35,528 bases of DNA from Deltaproteobacteria bacterium. GTDB lineage: Bacteria; Desulfobacterota; Desulfobulbia; Desulfobulbales; Desulfurivibrionaceae. The notes below the pieces were generated by a model. That model did no database searches and was not told the DNA's origin. It was given only the letters and a program-made list of their open reading frames with translations. The position numbers and the translations under genes are program-made. The stretch is taken from the NCBI GenBank assembly GCA_021847425.1, contig JAJZRF010000034.1, forward strand, positions 1-35,528, read 5' to 3'. Of this stretch, positions 1-7,955 are shown piece after piece. Position 1 is the stretch's first letter. Every line of letters starts with the position of its first letter.

Positions 1-217
1 AGCGCACATGACATTCCACCACCGGCAAAATAAAGCCCTGTTGTTCGATCTCCTTGTAAGAGAGCGCCCGCTCCCGCATGAACTCAGTCCGTGCCGCCTC
101 AAAGTAGCGCAGGTAGTTGGCATAGTATGCGACCCCGCCGGAATCGGTATCGCCGTAAATCACCCGGCAGCGATAGTGATGCAACGGTTCACGCATATCC
201 ATGCTTTTATCCGCCAT
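1..217 (-). CDS. ybgC: YbgC-family acyl-CoA thioesterase, 3' end outside the window
   Basis: The reverse strand from 217 encodes 72 residues before the window edge. They match the N-terminal half of the 4-hydroxybenzoyl-CoA thioesterase (hot-dog fold) family: an HYRCRVIYGDTDSGGVAYYANYL stretch in which the family's catalytic Asp lies in the DTDxGGVxYxxNY signature (residues about 22-34), then a YFEAARTEFMRE helix. YbgC proteins hydrolyse acyl-CoA thioesters and are usually encoded with the Tol-Pal genes; here the gene sits one operon away from tolQ. The ATG overlaps the apgM stop codon (shared TGATG at 215-219), so the two are translationally coupled. The C-terminal half is not in the window, so integrity cannot be judged. 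Confidence 0.85.
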   Translation of the reverse strand, partial: MADKSMDMREPLHHYRCRVIYGDTDSGGVAYYANYLRYFEAARTEFMRERALSYKEIEQQGFILPVVECHVR

Positions 218-1419
218 CAGCGGTCGAGAACACGTTTGAAAAATTGGTGGCCATCCGCCAGAAGCTCTCCCGTCTTGGCACCGCTTTGCTCATCATAGGG
301 CAAACCGCTCCCCGGCTGCCCGGCCCGGGAATCATAAATGGCCACCGGCACCGGGTCCGCAGTGTGTGTTCTGGCAACAAGCGGGGTAAAATGATCCATG
401 GCCACGGCCAGGCGGAAATCAGCGCCGCTCGCCATCAGCGCTTCAAAAATCGGCTTGACGATCTTGCCGTCAAAATCCTCGATGGCCTGAAGCTTGTCTT
501 TAAGACTCCCCTGATGGGCTGCCTCGTCCGGCGCTTCAACATGCACGAAAACAAGATCCTTTGTTTTAAGGGCCTCAATGGCGGCGGCCGCCTTTCCTGC
601 ATAGTTGGTGTCCAGGTATCCGGTGGCCCCGGGCACATCGATAATCTCAAGACCGGCATACACACCGATGCCCTTGAGCAGATCAACCGCCGAAATCAGG
701 GCTCCCTCGACGCCGAACTCCTCCCTGATGGTCGGCATGGACGGGGCCTTGCCCTCACCCCAGAGCCAGATACCATTGGCGGGATTGCGCTGCTCTGCCT
801 GCCGGTCCCGATTGATCTGATGCCCGGCGAGAAAAGCCACCGCCTTTGCCAAGGCTTCTTGCAGGTGGGGAATATTGTTATACCGCCGCCAGAACTCCGT
901 TACCTCCCGCCCGGTATAATCATGGGGCGGCACGGTCACCAGCCCCCCGACCTCGCCGGAGTGCACGAGGAGATGACGGTAGCTCACTCCGGGATAAAAA
1001 TGCAGACGACTCGTGCCGGCAACCGCCTCAAGGCCCTCAATGAGGATTTTTGCTTCCCGGGTGGAGATATGACCGCTGCTGTAATCCTCCATGAACACCC
1101 GGTCTTCCTCAAAACGCAGGGTAACCAGGTTGCAGCGGAAGGCGATCTCATCGGCAGACAGGGAAACGCCAAGACTGGCAGCCTCCAAGGGAGCCCGGCC
1201 GCTGTAGCACGCATGGGGAAGATACCCGAGCAGGGAAAGATTGGCGACATCACTGCCAGGAGGGAACCCATCGGGCACGGTGCGAACCAGACAGAGCTCT
1301 CCGTCTCTGGCAATCCTGTCCATGGCCGGGGTTTGGGCAAAGGCCAGGGGGGTTTTGCCGCCCAACTCGGCAATGGGCAGATCCCCCATGCCGTCACCGA
1401 CCAGGATGATATATTTCAT
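217..1419 (-). CDS. apgM: 2,3-bisphosphoglycerate-independent phosphoglycerate mutase (archaeal type)
   Basis: This 400-residue protein interconverts 3-phosphoglycerate and 2-phosphoglycerate in glycolysis and gluconeogenesis, acting in the cytoplasm as a metal-dependent member of the alkaline phosphatase superfamily. Visible motifs are the N-terminal metal site VGDGMGD (about residues 7-13), the presumed nucleophile Ser56 in PPGSDVANLSLLGY, the EAPDEAAHQG metal motif near residue 293, and VAMDHFTP followed by ARTHTADPVP near 340-355. Length and motif order fit the ApgM/COG3635 branch rather than the roughly 510-residue GpmI. It starts 7 bases after the hom stop and overlaps ybgC by one base, so hom-apgM-ybgC reads as one operon. 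In some relatives these proteins act on phosphohomoserine-like compounds or are annotated loosely, so the exact substrate is an inference. Confidence 0.9.
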   Translation of the reverse strand: MKYIILVGDGMGDLPIAELGGKTPLAFAQTPAMDRIARDGELCLVRTVPDGFPPGSDVANLSLLGYLPHACYSGRAPLEAASLGVSLSADEIAFRCNLVTLRFEEDRVFMEDYSSGHISTREAKILIEGLEAVAGTSRLHFYPGVSYRHLLVHSGEVGGLVTVPPHDYTGREVTEFWRRYNNIPHLQEALAKAVAFLAGHQINRDRQAEQRNPANGIWLWGEGKAPSMPTIREEFGVEGALISAVDLLKGIGVYAGLEIIDVPGATGYLDTNYAGKAAAAIEALKTKDLVFVHVEAPDEAAHQGSLKDKLQAIEDFDGKIVKPIFEALMASGADFRLAVAMDHFTPLVARTHTADPVPVAIYDSRAGQPGSGLPYDEQSGAKTGELLADGHQFFKRVLDR

Positions 1420-1426
1420 GTCGTTG

Positions 1427-2737
1427 TTACTCCGCAGGGGCCTTCATGATGCGGATCTTCACCGTCTTGTCGGTACAGACATCCAGGGCGTCAATCTCGG
1501 CCAGAGCCTGGCGCACCGAGGCCTCTTCCGCCTCATAGGTCATCATGACCACGGGCACGGTGCCTTTTTTTTGCCTGCCTTTCTGGATAACCGATTCAAT
1601 GCTGATATTGTGGCGCGCCAGAATTCCGGCGATGACGGAGAGGACGCCCGGTTTGTCCATGGCGGTCATCCGGAAATAATAACAGCCGCGCAGACTCTCC
1701 ATGGGGGTGATACCCCGGGGCTTGATCTCCTCCGGCAAATAGGACAGGCATGGCACCCGATTGACGCTGCTGCAGAGGATGTTCCGGGCAATATCAACCA
1801 CGTCCGCGGCGACTGCGCTGCCGGTCGGCATCTTTCCCGCGCCCTGGCCATACAACAAAATATCCTCCACCATGTCCCCGGTGAACTGGATGCCGTTATA
1901 GGCCCCGCCGATGTTGGCCAACAGATCTTTTTCCGGAACCATGGTCGGATGCACCCTGGCCTCCACGGTTTCGCCATGATTCCGGCTGATGGCCAGGAGC
2001 TTGATGCGATAGCCGAATTCCCGGGCAAAATCAATATCAATGGGTTCAATCTGGGAAATTCCCTCGATGCTGACATCGGCAAGGCTTACCTTCATGCCGT
2101 AGGCCATGGTCATCAGAATCACCAGCTTGTGGGCCGTATCAATGCCCTCAATATCATAGGTAGGGTCGGCCTCGGCGAAACCTTTTGCCTGGGCCTCTTT
2201 CAGCACCTCATCAAAGGCCATGCCCTCATCGGTCATCTTGTTGAGAATATAATTGGCTGTCCCGTTCATTATCCCCATGATCGAAAGAATCCGGTTGGCA
2301 ACCAGACCCTCTTTCAGAGCCTTGATCACCGGAATGCCGCCGCCGACACTGGCCTCGAAGCCGACTTCGACATTTTTCCGGGCCGCGGCTTCAAAAATCT
2401 CCATGCCGTGCTGGGAAATCAGGGCCTTGTTGGCGGTAACCACATGTTTGCCATGCTCTATGGCTTTCAGGATAAAGGTTTTTGCCGGTTCAATGCCGCC
2501 GATGAGTTCGACCACGATGTCGATCTCGGGATCCTTGAAAATCAGGTCCGCATCCCGAACAAGCTGCACATCCTTAAATTGCGGGGGCAACGCTTCAAGA
2601 CGGATGTCCGCAACGCGGCACAGACGGATGAAGGTGCCGGTCTTCCGCCGCAGGAGCTCTGCCTGCCGCAAAAGAACCTCTGCCAAACCACTGCCAACAG
2701 TGCCAAAACCCAACAAGCCAACCTTGATTTCTTTCAT
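1427..2737 (-). CDS. hom: Homoserine dehydrogenase with C-terminal ACT domain
   Basis: This 436-residue enzyme reduces aspartate semialdehyde to homoserine, the branch point to threonine and methionine. The N-terminal NAD(P)-binding fold has GLLGFGTVGSG (about residues 8-18). The family signature spans the EADPTYDIEGIDTAHKL region, and an ACT domain for allosteric amino-acid feedback begins near residue 345 (YYFRMTAMDKPGVLSVIAGILA). The ATG at 2737 is preferred because the protein then begins MKEIKVGLLG directly at the Rossmann strand and an AGGA lies about 10 bases upstream. A longer open frame back to 2863 adds 42 basic residues unlike the family. It heads the hom-apgM-ybgC operon and is divergent from tolQ across a 384-base spacer. 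The ACT domain predicts feedback by threonine, by analogy with known enzymes. Confidence 0.95.
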   Translation of the reverse strand: MKEIKVGLLGFGTVGSGLAEVLLRQAELLRRKTGTFIRLCRVADIRLEALPPQFKDVQLVRDADLIFKDPEIDIVVELIGGIEPAKTFILKAIEHGKHVVTANKALISQHGMEIFEAAARKNVEVGFEASVGGGIPVIKALKEGLVANRILSIMGIMNGTANYILNKMTDEGMAFDEVLKEAQAKGFAEADPTYDIEGIDTAHKLVILMTMAYGMKVSLADVSIEGISQIEPIDIDFAREFGYRIKLLAISRNHGETVEARVHPTMVPEKDLLANIGGAYNGIQFTGDMVEDILLYGQGAGKMPTGSAVAADVVDIARNILCSSVNRVPCLSYLPEEIKPRGITPMESLRGCYYFRMTAMDKPGVLSVIAGILARHNISIESVIQKGRQKKGTVPVVMMTYEAEEASVRQALAEIDALDVCTDKTVKIRIMKAPAE

Positions 2738-2939
2738 GGAAGATTTATCCTGCGAATGTATGCGAAAACGAAACGGAGTCCTGCGTGGCGGGGCAACACA
2801 GCCAGCCCGCGTTCCGACAATGCTCAACCGGAATTTACTACCTCTTTTCCCGAAGGATGTCAAAAAAATTCACACTGGCCGCCGTCGGATTTTTCAATAA
2901 TATTTTTTCGAAAAACCTCGCTATCATTAATGTGTTCCA

Positions 2940-2968
2940 TTGACAAGTTTAGCAAAAAAAATTACAAG
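2940..2968 (+). promoter_or_regulatory. Candidate sigma70 promoter for the tol operon
   Basis: A perfect -35 TTGACA (2940-2945) is followed 17 bases later by TACAAG (2963-2968, 4 of 6 matches to TATAAT). Transcription would start near 2975, giving a leader of about 150 bases before tolQ. The 384-base divergent spacer 2738-3121 holds nothing else clear: an AT-rich stretch with a 12-base palindrome TTTTTCGAAAAA (2904-2915), and no convincing promoter for hom on the other strand. Confidence 0.4.
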
Positions 2969-3121
2969 TAGCGGGAATATTCAGGGGCGCAACTCGTCAG
3001 AATGTCACTGCGTCACTTCCCCATTTTTTCGACAAGGATCAGCCCCGACTGTTTCATCAATGTAGATCCGTGGATGATTTTTTCGTTTCAGGTCTCAACC
3101 AAATTAACCTAAAGAGGACAA

Positions 3122-3829
3122 GTGCAAGTGGGAGAGCTTAATATTATTTCAATGTTCCTGGGCGCCGGACTCACGGTCAAATTTGTCATGCTCCTGCTGC
3201 TGTGCTTCTCCTTGTCCTCGTGGTTCATTGTTTTTCAGAAATTTTCCCTGTACAAGAAGGCAAGAATGGAAGGCGAAGAATTTCTTGAAACCTTCTGGCA
3301 GAGCAAAAATCTTTCTGAGGCCGTCCGGTTCGCCAACAACCTTACCTTGAGCCCCGAGGCCAACATTTTCAGAACCGGTTATCACGAGTTGCAAAAACTC
3401 GGCAAGACCACCGCCACCTCCCGCACCAACGATGGAACCCTGGAAGCGCGCCTTGCCGGCATGGAACCCCTAAAAAGGGCGCTGCGCAAGGCGGAAAATC
3501 TCGAATCCGCCCGGCTTTCCAAGTCGCTCCCCTTCCTGGCCACCACCGGCAGTACCGCTCCGTTCATCGGTCTTTTCGGTACGGTCTGGGGCATCATGAC
3601 TTCTTTTCATGAAATAGGCATGCGCGGCTCAGCCTCGCTGGCCGTTGTCGCCCCCGGGGTCTCCGAGGCCTTGGTTGTAACGGCGGCAGGCCTTGCCGTT
3701 GCGATCCCAGCCGTTGTTTTTTACAATTATTATTCCAACCAGATGGCGGACATCGAAAGCAGGATGCACAGCTTTTCCATTGATTTCCTGAACCTCGTGG
3801 AACGGGACTTCATTACCCGCCAAGGCTAA
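3122..3829 (+). CDS. tolQ: TolQ-like proton channel subunit (MotA/TolQ/ExbB family)
   Basis: This 235-residue inner-membrane protein is the TolQ/ExbB-type stator that, with TolR, uses the proton gradient to energise TolA during outer-membrane constriction at division. Three membrane segments are visible (about residues 12-38, 135-165 and 175-200), with the conserved block [29 protein letters not shown] followed by the [28 protein letters not shown] helix typical of the family. The start is GTG at 3122. A GAGGA (3114-3118) lies only 3 bases before it, so the in-frame GTG at 3128, which has a 9-base spacing, is an equally good start. First gene of tolQRAB-cpoB. ExbB is possible from sequence alone, but tolB and cpoB downstream settle it. 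Confidence 0.92.
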   Translation: MQVGELNIISMFLGAGLTVKFVMLLLLCFSLSSWFIVFQKFSLYKKARMEGEEFLETFWQSKNLSEAVRFANNLTLSPEANIFRTGYHELQKLGKTTATSRTNDGTLEARLAGMEPLKRALRKAENLESARLSKSLPFLATTGSTAPFIGLFGTVWGIMTSFHEIGMRGSASLAVVAPGVSEALVVTAAGLAVAIPAVVFYNYYSNQMADIESRMHSFSIDFLNLVERDFITRQG

Positions 3830-3842
3830 CACTTCCAGCCAG

Positions 3843-3864
3843 TTCGTTACGGCTCCTTATGCCG
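3843..3864 (+). repeat. Dispersed 22-base repeat, copy 1
   Basis: This segment in the tolQ-tolR spacer matches the reverse complement of 7766-7787 at 20 of 22 positions (starts TTCGTTACGG, ends CTTATGCCG). Both copies are followed about 30 bases later by ACAACGG. See copy 2. Confidence 0.5.
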
Positions 3865-3880
3865 CTCACGATCTTTCTAA

Positions 3881-3889
3881 TGTTATAAT
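3881..3889 (+). promoter_or_regulatory. Possible extended -10 promoter inside the tol operon
   Basis: TG-T-TATAAT, a consensus extended -10 element, lies 33 bases before the tolR start. No recognisable -35 lies at the right distance (GCCGCT 17 bases upstream), but extended -10 promoters can work without one. It would allow tolRAB-cpoB transcription independent of tolQ. Confidence 0.35.
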
Positions 3890-3921
3890 TATCTCTAAAC
3901 AACGGTCTACAGGAATTCGCC

Positions 3922-4350
3922 ATGGGTCCAGTCGAGGACGGCAACTGCAAAAAACGGCTTGTTTCGGATATCAACGTCACCCCCCTGGTGGACGTCATGC
4001 TTGTGCTGCTGATCATTTTTATGATTACTGCCCCCATGATGACACAGGGTGTTGACATTAACCTGCCCGAAACAACGGCAAAGCCTCTGCAACAGGAAAA
4101 GAGCCCGATCATTGTAACGATCACGAAAAAAGGGGATTTTTTGCTCAACAATACCAAGGGCACCCAGGCCGCTATCAAGCAGGCGCTGGCCGACCTTGCC
4201 AAAAAAGGCACGAACGAAACGGTCCTGCTTAGAGCAGACAAAGAAGTTCCCTACGGGCTGGTAGTTTCTCTCATGTCAGACGTCAAGGCCGCTGGTTTTG
4301 ATAAACTCGGCATGATAACCCAGCCCGAGATCGATAAACCCAAACGATAA
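3922..4350 (+). CDS. tolR: TolR-like membrane protein (ExbD/TolR family)
   Basis: A 142-residue single-pass inner-membrane protein with a short cytoplasmic N-terminus, the ExbD/TolR motif [27 protein letters not shown] (residues about 13-39) and a periplasmic domain. The membrane-helix Asp of [12 protein letters not shown] (Asp24) is the residue that carries protons in this family. AGGAA (3911-3915) is well placed for the ATG. It follows tolQ after a 92-base spacer, unusually long for this pair, holding a dispersed repeat and a possible promoter. The protein partners with TolQ and TolA. Confidence 0.93.
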   Translation: MGPVEDGNCKKRLVSDINVTPLVDVMLVLLIIFMITAPMMTQGVDINLPETTAKPLQQEKSPIIVTITKKGDFLLNNTKGTQAAIKQALADLAKKGTNETVLLRADKEVPYGLVVSLMSDVKAAGFDKLGMITQPEIDKPKR

Positions 4351-4358
4351 CATACACC

Positions 4359-5306
4359 GTGCCTTCCTGTCTCCCGACATCCGAGCTGCCCGATAAACAA
4401 TGGCAAAAATCCCTTTTTTTGACCATTGCCGTGCACGTTTGTTTTTTACTCTTCGGTCTTTTGGCCCCAAGGTTTTTAAACTTCCAGCAAAAAATACCGG
4501 AGGTGTATACAGTCAATCTGTATTCCGTTGAGGATTTAGGTGGCCGTCCAGCAGCTGCCCCACGCAAGTCCGCCGTTGCTCCCCAGACTTCTGCTTCACA
4601 GGTCACCCCACCACAACAGCCCAAGCCCAAAGCCGTGCCCGAGCCCGTAAAGCCCGCTCCCCCGCAAAAGACACAATCTGTCCCCGAACCTCCAGCGGTC
4701 GCCAAAAATACCATCTCGCTGAAGCCGATAAAAACAAAGGAAAAAGCAGACATTGAGAAGGTAAAGATGTTGCGGGAAAAACTGCTCGCCGAAAACAATG
4801 AAAAACGAGCAAAGGACATAGCGGAAAAAGCCACGGCGGATGCCGAAAAAAAAGCAAAAAGTGCGGTTGACAGCCTGAGGCAGGCGCTCATGGCCGGGCA
4901 GCAACTTGCCGCCGAAAAAGCTGCGGCCGGGAAAGCTGCCGCCGAAGCAGCCGCGTCAGCGAATCAGGCGGGCGGCAGCGGGAACGGCGGCGGCAGCGGC
5001 GGAATCACGGTCGATGAAAATCTCCGACGTTACCTTATGGCCGTGAACAACCAGATCACCGAACATTGGCTGCTGCCGGACATGCAAAACTGGAAAGACA
5101 ACGTCGAAGCAATTGTCATTATCCGGGTCAGGCGCGATGGTGTTGTTCTTGACAGCACTTTTAAGAAAAAATCAGACAATGTTTTTTTCAATCAATTTGT
5201 TGAAAAAACTCTGAAACTTTCTTCCCCTCTACCGCCATTCCCCATCGGCATCAACCAGTCGGAAATGGAAATCGGCCTAAAATTCAGGCCGGGAAAAGTC
5301 TTTTGA
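4359..5306 (+). CDS. tolA: TolA-like periplasm-spanning protein with TonB C-terminal fold
   Basis: A 315-residue protein with TolA architecture: a short cytoplasmic N-terminus, one membrane helix (about residues 19-40), a proline- and alanine-rich stretch (60-110), a Lys/Glu/Ala-rich coiled coil (about 125-205), a glycine linker (GGSGNGGGSGG near 207-217), and a C-terminal TonB/TolA domain (about 222-315) with the IIRVRRDGVVLDSTF strand. It would link the TolQR motor in the inner membrane to TolB at the outer membrane. The start is GTG, 8 bases after the tolR stop, with no good ribosome site, which suggests coupling. The C-terminal domain resembles generic energy-transducer TonB, so an automatic pipeline may call it TonB; position between tolR and tolB supports TolA. 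Confidence 0.85.
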   Translation: MPSCLPTSELPDKQWQKSLFLTIAVHVCFLLFGLLAPRFLNFQQKIPEVYTVNLYSVEDLGGRPAAAPRKSAVAPQTSASQVTPPQQPKPKAVPEPVKPAPPQKTQSVPEPPAVAKNTISLKPIKTKEKADIEKVKMLREKLLAENNEKRAKDIAEKATADAEKKAKSAVDSLRQALMAGQQLAAEKAAAGKAAAEAAASANQAGGSGNGGGSGGITVDENLRRYLMAVNNQITEHWLLPDMQNWKDNVEAIVIIRVRRDGVVLDSTFKKKSDNVFFNQFVEKTLKLSSPLPPFPIGINQSEMEIGLKFRPGKVF

Positions 5307-5307
5307 C

Positions 5308-6705
5308 ATGGATTACATTATGAAAAACAACTGGGCTCAAAAAACTGAAAACTCTCCATCGACCCGCTCCATAACCTGTGGCATAGCGACATGGCTTTCC
5401 CGCAAAAGCTGTATCTCCGGTCGCGGACTGGGCATGATCCTCGTTGGCCTATCCCTGCTGCTCGGTTTCGCCGGACCCGCAAGGGCCATAGTGTATCTCG
5501 ATATCACCTCCGCCAACTTCCGCAAGGTGAAGGTCGCGGTTCCATATTTTGTCGATAAAAAACAACCTGCCGTCATAAATGACGGCGGCAAAAAAATGGC
5601 TGATCTCATGGGCCGGGCCTTGGCCTTTCACGGGTTTATGGAAATAATCGATCCTTCTGCCTACGGTGGCAGCCAGACCTGGGACTGGCCCTCCCTTGGC
5701 GCTGAATTCACGGTCCTTGGCCAATATGAAATAACAGCCGAAGGGCTTATTTTAGAAATGCGCCTGAACGAGATTCAATCAGGCCACATGATTCTTGGCC
5801 GCAAGTACCAGGTCCCCGTCAGCAAGTATCAAGAGTGCATAAAAAAATTCTGCGACGAGGTCATTCTCAAGCTCACCGGGGAACGCGGGATAAGTCAGAG
5901 TCAGATAGCCTTTGTTTCAACCGCAACCGGACACAAGGAAATCTGGCTTGCCGATGTTCTCGGCGACAATATCCGCCAGGTAACCGACCATGAATATCTG
6001 GCCGTTGCCCCGAGATTCTCCCCGGACAACAAATGGCTTGCCTACACCTCGTACCACAGGAACAATCCCAATCTCTATATCACCGCGCTGAGCACCCTCA
6101 GAACCACCCGCGCCATTTCCCGCCGCAAAGGGCTCAACATGGCGCCGGCCTGGTCCCCGGACGGCAGCGTCATTGCCATTACCCTCAGCAAAGCGACCAA
6201 CCCGGATATCTATCTCATTGATATCAACGGCAACGAACTGCGAAGACTGACCAATGGCGAAGGGATCAACGTATCCCCGAGCTGGTCGCCCGACGGAAAA
6301 AAACTTGCTTTTGTTTCCGACCGGAGCGGCACCCCGCAAATCTATGTCATGGACGTTGCCACCAAGGCTGTGCATCGGATAACCTATGTCGGCAACGAAA
6401 ACACGACGCCGAGCTGGTCACCGAAAGGAGACTGGATCGCCTATACCGGCAGGGTAAGTGGCAACACCCACCAGATTCTGCTGATCAAGCCTGACGGCGG
6501 CACTCCTGTCCAGTTGACACAAACAGCGGGGGATTATGAATCTCCGAGCTGGTCGCCCGATGGCCGGCAACTTGTCTTCTCAAGAAAGCGGAACAATAAA
6601 CAGGAATTGTGCGTTATCTTTAAAAATGGCATGGGGCTTCGCCCGCTTTTCAATCTCAGGGGGGCACAATCCATGCCGCAATGGTCCCCGCGTCAAGACC
6701 TGTAA
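5308..6705 (+). CDS. tolB: TolB periplasmic beta-propeller protein
   Basis: A 465-residue TolB: a signal sequence, an N-terminal TolB domain (about residues 52-190) and a six-bladed propeller built from PD40/WD40-like repeats whose signatures are visible in series (SPDNKWLAYTS, SPDGSVIAITLS, SPDGKKLAFVS, SPKGDWIAYT, SPDGRQLVFS). TolB binds Pal and the TolA C-terminus at the outer membrane. The start is ATG at 5308, one base after the tolA stop. The hydrophobic core of the signal peptide (MILVGLSLLLGFAGPARA) begins only at residue 43, so the n-region is about 40 residues, much longer than usual. An internal start at 5434 would remove it but leaves no positive charge, so I keep 5308. Confidence 0.93.
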   Translation: MDYIMKNNWAQKTENSPSTRSITCGIATWLSRKSCISGRGLGMILVGLSLLLGFAGPARAIVYLDITSANFRKVKVAVPYFVDKKQPAVINDGGKKMADLMGRALAFHGFMEIIDPSAYGGSQTWDWPSLGAEFTVLGQYEITAEGLILEMRLNEIQSGHMILGRKYQVPVSKYQECIKKFCDEVILKLTGERGISQSQIAFVSTATGHKEIWLADVLGDNIRQVTDHEYLAVAPRFSPDNKWLAYTSYHRNNPNLYITALSTLRTTRAISRRKGLNMAPAWSPDGSVIAITLSKATNPDIYLIDINGNELRRLTNGEGINVSPSWSPDGKKLAFVSDRSGTPQIYVMDVATKAVHRITYVGNENTTPSWSPKGDWIAYTGRVSGNTHQILLIKPDGGTPVQLTQTAGDYESPSWSPDGRQLVFSRKRNNKQELCVIFKNGMGLRPLFNLRGAQSMPQWSPRQDL

Positions 6706-6733
6706 GTTTTTTATTTTCCCAGGAGGCAACCCC

Positions 6734-7726
6734 ATGAAACGACCAATAATAAATTTTGTCCTCGTCCTGTGTCTTTCCCCTTTTCTCATGCAATGCGCTG
6801 CGGAAAAAGATGTTCGGGGCCTTGACATGAGACTCCGCAGCACGGATTCGAAAATAGAGGAAATGGACAACACTGTCACCGCCATAAAAAACCAGCGCGC
6901 CTCCCAGGCGGAACTGGCAAATCAGCTCGAACAGATCAAGTCGCGTTTGCTGCAACTTGAAGCACGATTTGACGAGAAAAATATCCAGACAAAAAAAATT
7001 CAGGAAGAACAGGCTTCCTTGAAACAAAACACCAATAGCCAGCTTGAACAGCTGCGCGGCCAGCTGTCAGACCTGAGTAGCAAGATAACCGGCGTCAATG
7101 CCCAGGTTGCTTCCGTCTCCGGCGACTTTAGTCGAATACAGGAAGACCGGGCCAAAGAGGCGGCGGACCGTGCGGCCAGTGCTTCCAAGGCAGCGGAAGA
7201 AGCGCGCAAAAAAGCCGACGCCGTCAGCACCCCCCGGACCATCGAACCGGAAGAACTCAAGAAAAAACCAGGAAAGGCGGAAGAGGTCGCAAAACCGGAA
7301 GAAAAAACAAAACCGGCGTCAGACAAGACGATCACGCAGGACGTAGAGACAAACACCAGCGACACTGTCTACAATAAAGGACTTGCCGCCTACAAGGCAA
7401 ACAAATACAAGGAAGCGTACAACGCCTTTTCGAGCTACCTGGAGAAAAACCGCTCCGCGCCTCTTGCCCCCAATGCCAGATTCTGGTTGGGGGAATGCCT
7501 TTTCCAGCAGAAAGAATTTGAACTGGCTATCCTCGAGTATCAGAAGGTGATCGCCGATTACCCCAAAACCAACAAAGCCCCGGCCGCCCTTCTTAAGCAA
7601 GGACTAGCATTTGAAAAGCTCGACGAAAAGGATACGGCCAAGATCATCTACAACAAGCTTCTTAGCGATTATCCCAAAAGCGAACAGGTTGAGACGGCCC
7701 GTAAACGGCTGAAGGAAATGAAATAA
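6734..7726 (+). CDS. cpoB: CpoB/YbgF-type periplasmic TPR protein
   Basis: A 330-residue exported protein: an N-terminal hydrophobic signal, a long coiled coil (about residues 35-150) with repeated Q/E/K heptads, an Ala/Lys/Glu-rich linker (150-200), and a C-terminal TPR array (about 212-330) with YNKGLAAYKANKYKEAYNAFSSYL and ARFWLGECLFQQKEFELAILEYQKVI. CpoB couples cell-wall synthesis to Tol-driven constriction. The start is ATG 6734 with AGGAGG at 6721-6726. The signal ends LMQC before AAEKD, resembling a lipobox with Gln at -1 instead of Gly/Ala/Ser, so lipidation is uncertain. It follows tolB by 28 bases; pal, which normally lies between them, is absent. Confidence 0.88.
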   Translation: MKRPIINFVLVLCLSPFLMQCAAEKDVRGLDMRLRSTDSKIEEMDNTVTAIKNQRASQAELANQLEQIKSRLLQLEARFDEKNIQTKKIQEEQASLKQNTNSQLEQLRGQLSDLSSKITGVNAQVASVSGDFSRIQEDRAKEAADRAASASKAAEEARKKADAVSTPRTIEPEELKKKPGKAEEVAKPEEKTKPASDKTITQDVETNTSDTVYNKGLAAYKANKYKEAYNAFSSYLEKNRSAPLAPNARFWLGECLFQQKEFELAILEYQKVIADYPKTNKAPAALLKQGLAFEKLDEKDTAKIIYNKLLSDYPKSEQVETARKRLKEMK

Positions 7727-7765
7727 GCCGTTGTTCAAAAAAAGCAGTGTTAATAATGTCGGCCT

Positions 7766-7787
7766 CGGCATAAGAAACCGTAACGAA
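7766..7787 (-). repeat. Dispersed 22-base repeat, copy 2
   Basis: The reverse complement matches 3843-3864 at 20 of 22 positions. On the plus strand, GAAACCGTAACGAA (7774-7787) and CTCGTAACGGCTCC (about 7838-7851) also form imperfect inverted ends, which could bound a small non-coding element of roughly 80 bases. The 229-base spacer 7727-7955 holds only this and the terminator. Confidence 0.45.
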
Positions 7788-7888
7788 ATAGCAAGAAATA
7801 TAGCCGCGCCGGGACACTGCAGCCAACGCGATCATTATCTCGTAACGGCTCCAGCAAACTGCCTCGCGACACAGGGCAATCACTGAAA

Positions 7889-7942
7889 AGCACCATAAAA
7901 AATGGGCCTCGCAATAAAGCGGGGCCCATTTTTTATGGTGCT
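7889..7942. terminator. Bidirectional intrinsic terminator between cpoB and ppsA
   Basis: A perfect 20-base inverted repeat (7889-7908 with 7923-7942), extended inward by CGC/GCG around an AATAAA loop. The GC-rich inner stem GGGCCTCGC / GCGGGGCCC is flanked by A6 on the left and T6 on the right, so each strand sees a stem followed by a U run. The position between convergent genes fits termination of both. Confidence 0.92.
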
Positions 7943-7955
7943 GACTTGAGAAAAC

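Noticed and set aside
91..2971. Long plus-strand open frames opposite apgM and hom
   Set aside because: They are antisense shadows of clearly homologous genes, with no family features or ribosome sites.
7662..7883. 73-codon minus-strand frame after cpoB
   Set aside because: It overlaps the cpoB end and the dispersed repeat; its resemblance to the tolQ-tolR spacer translation comes from the repeat, not a gene.
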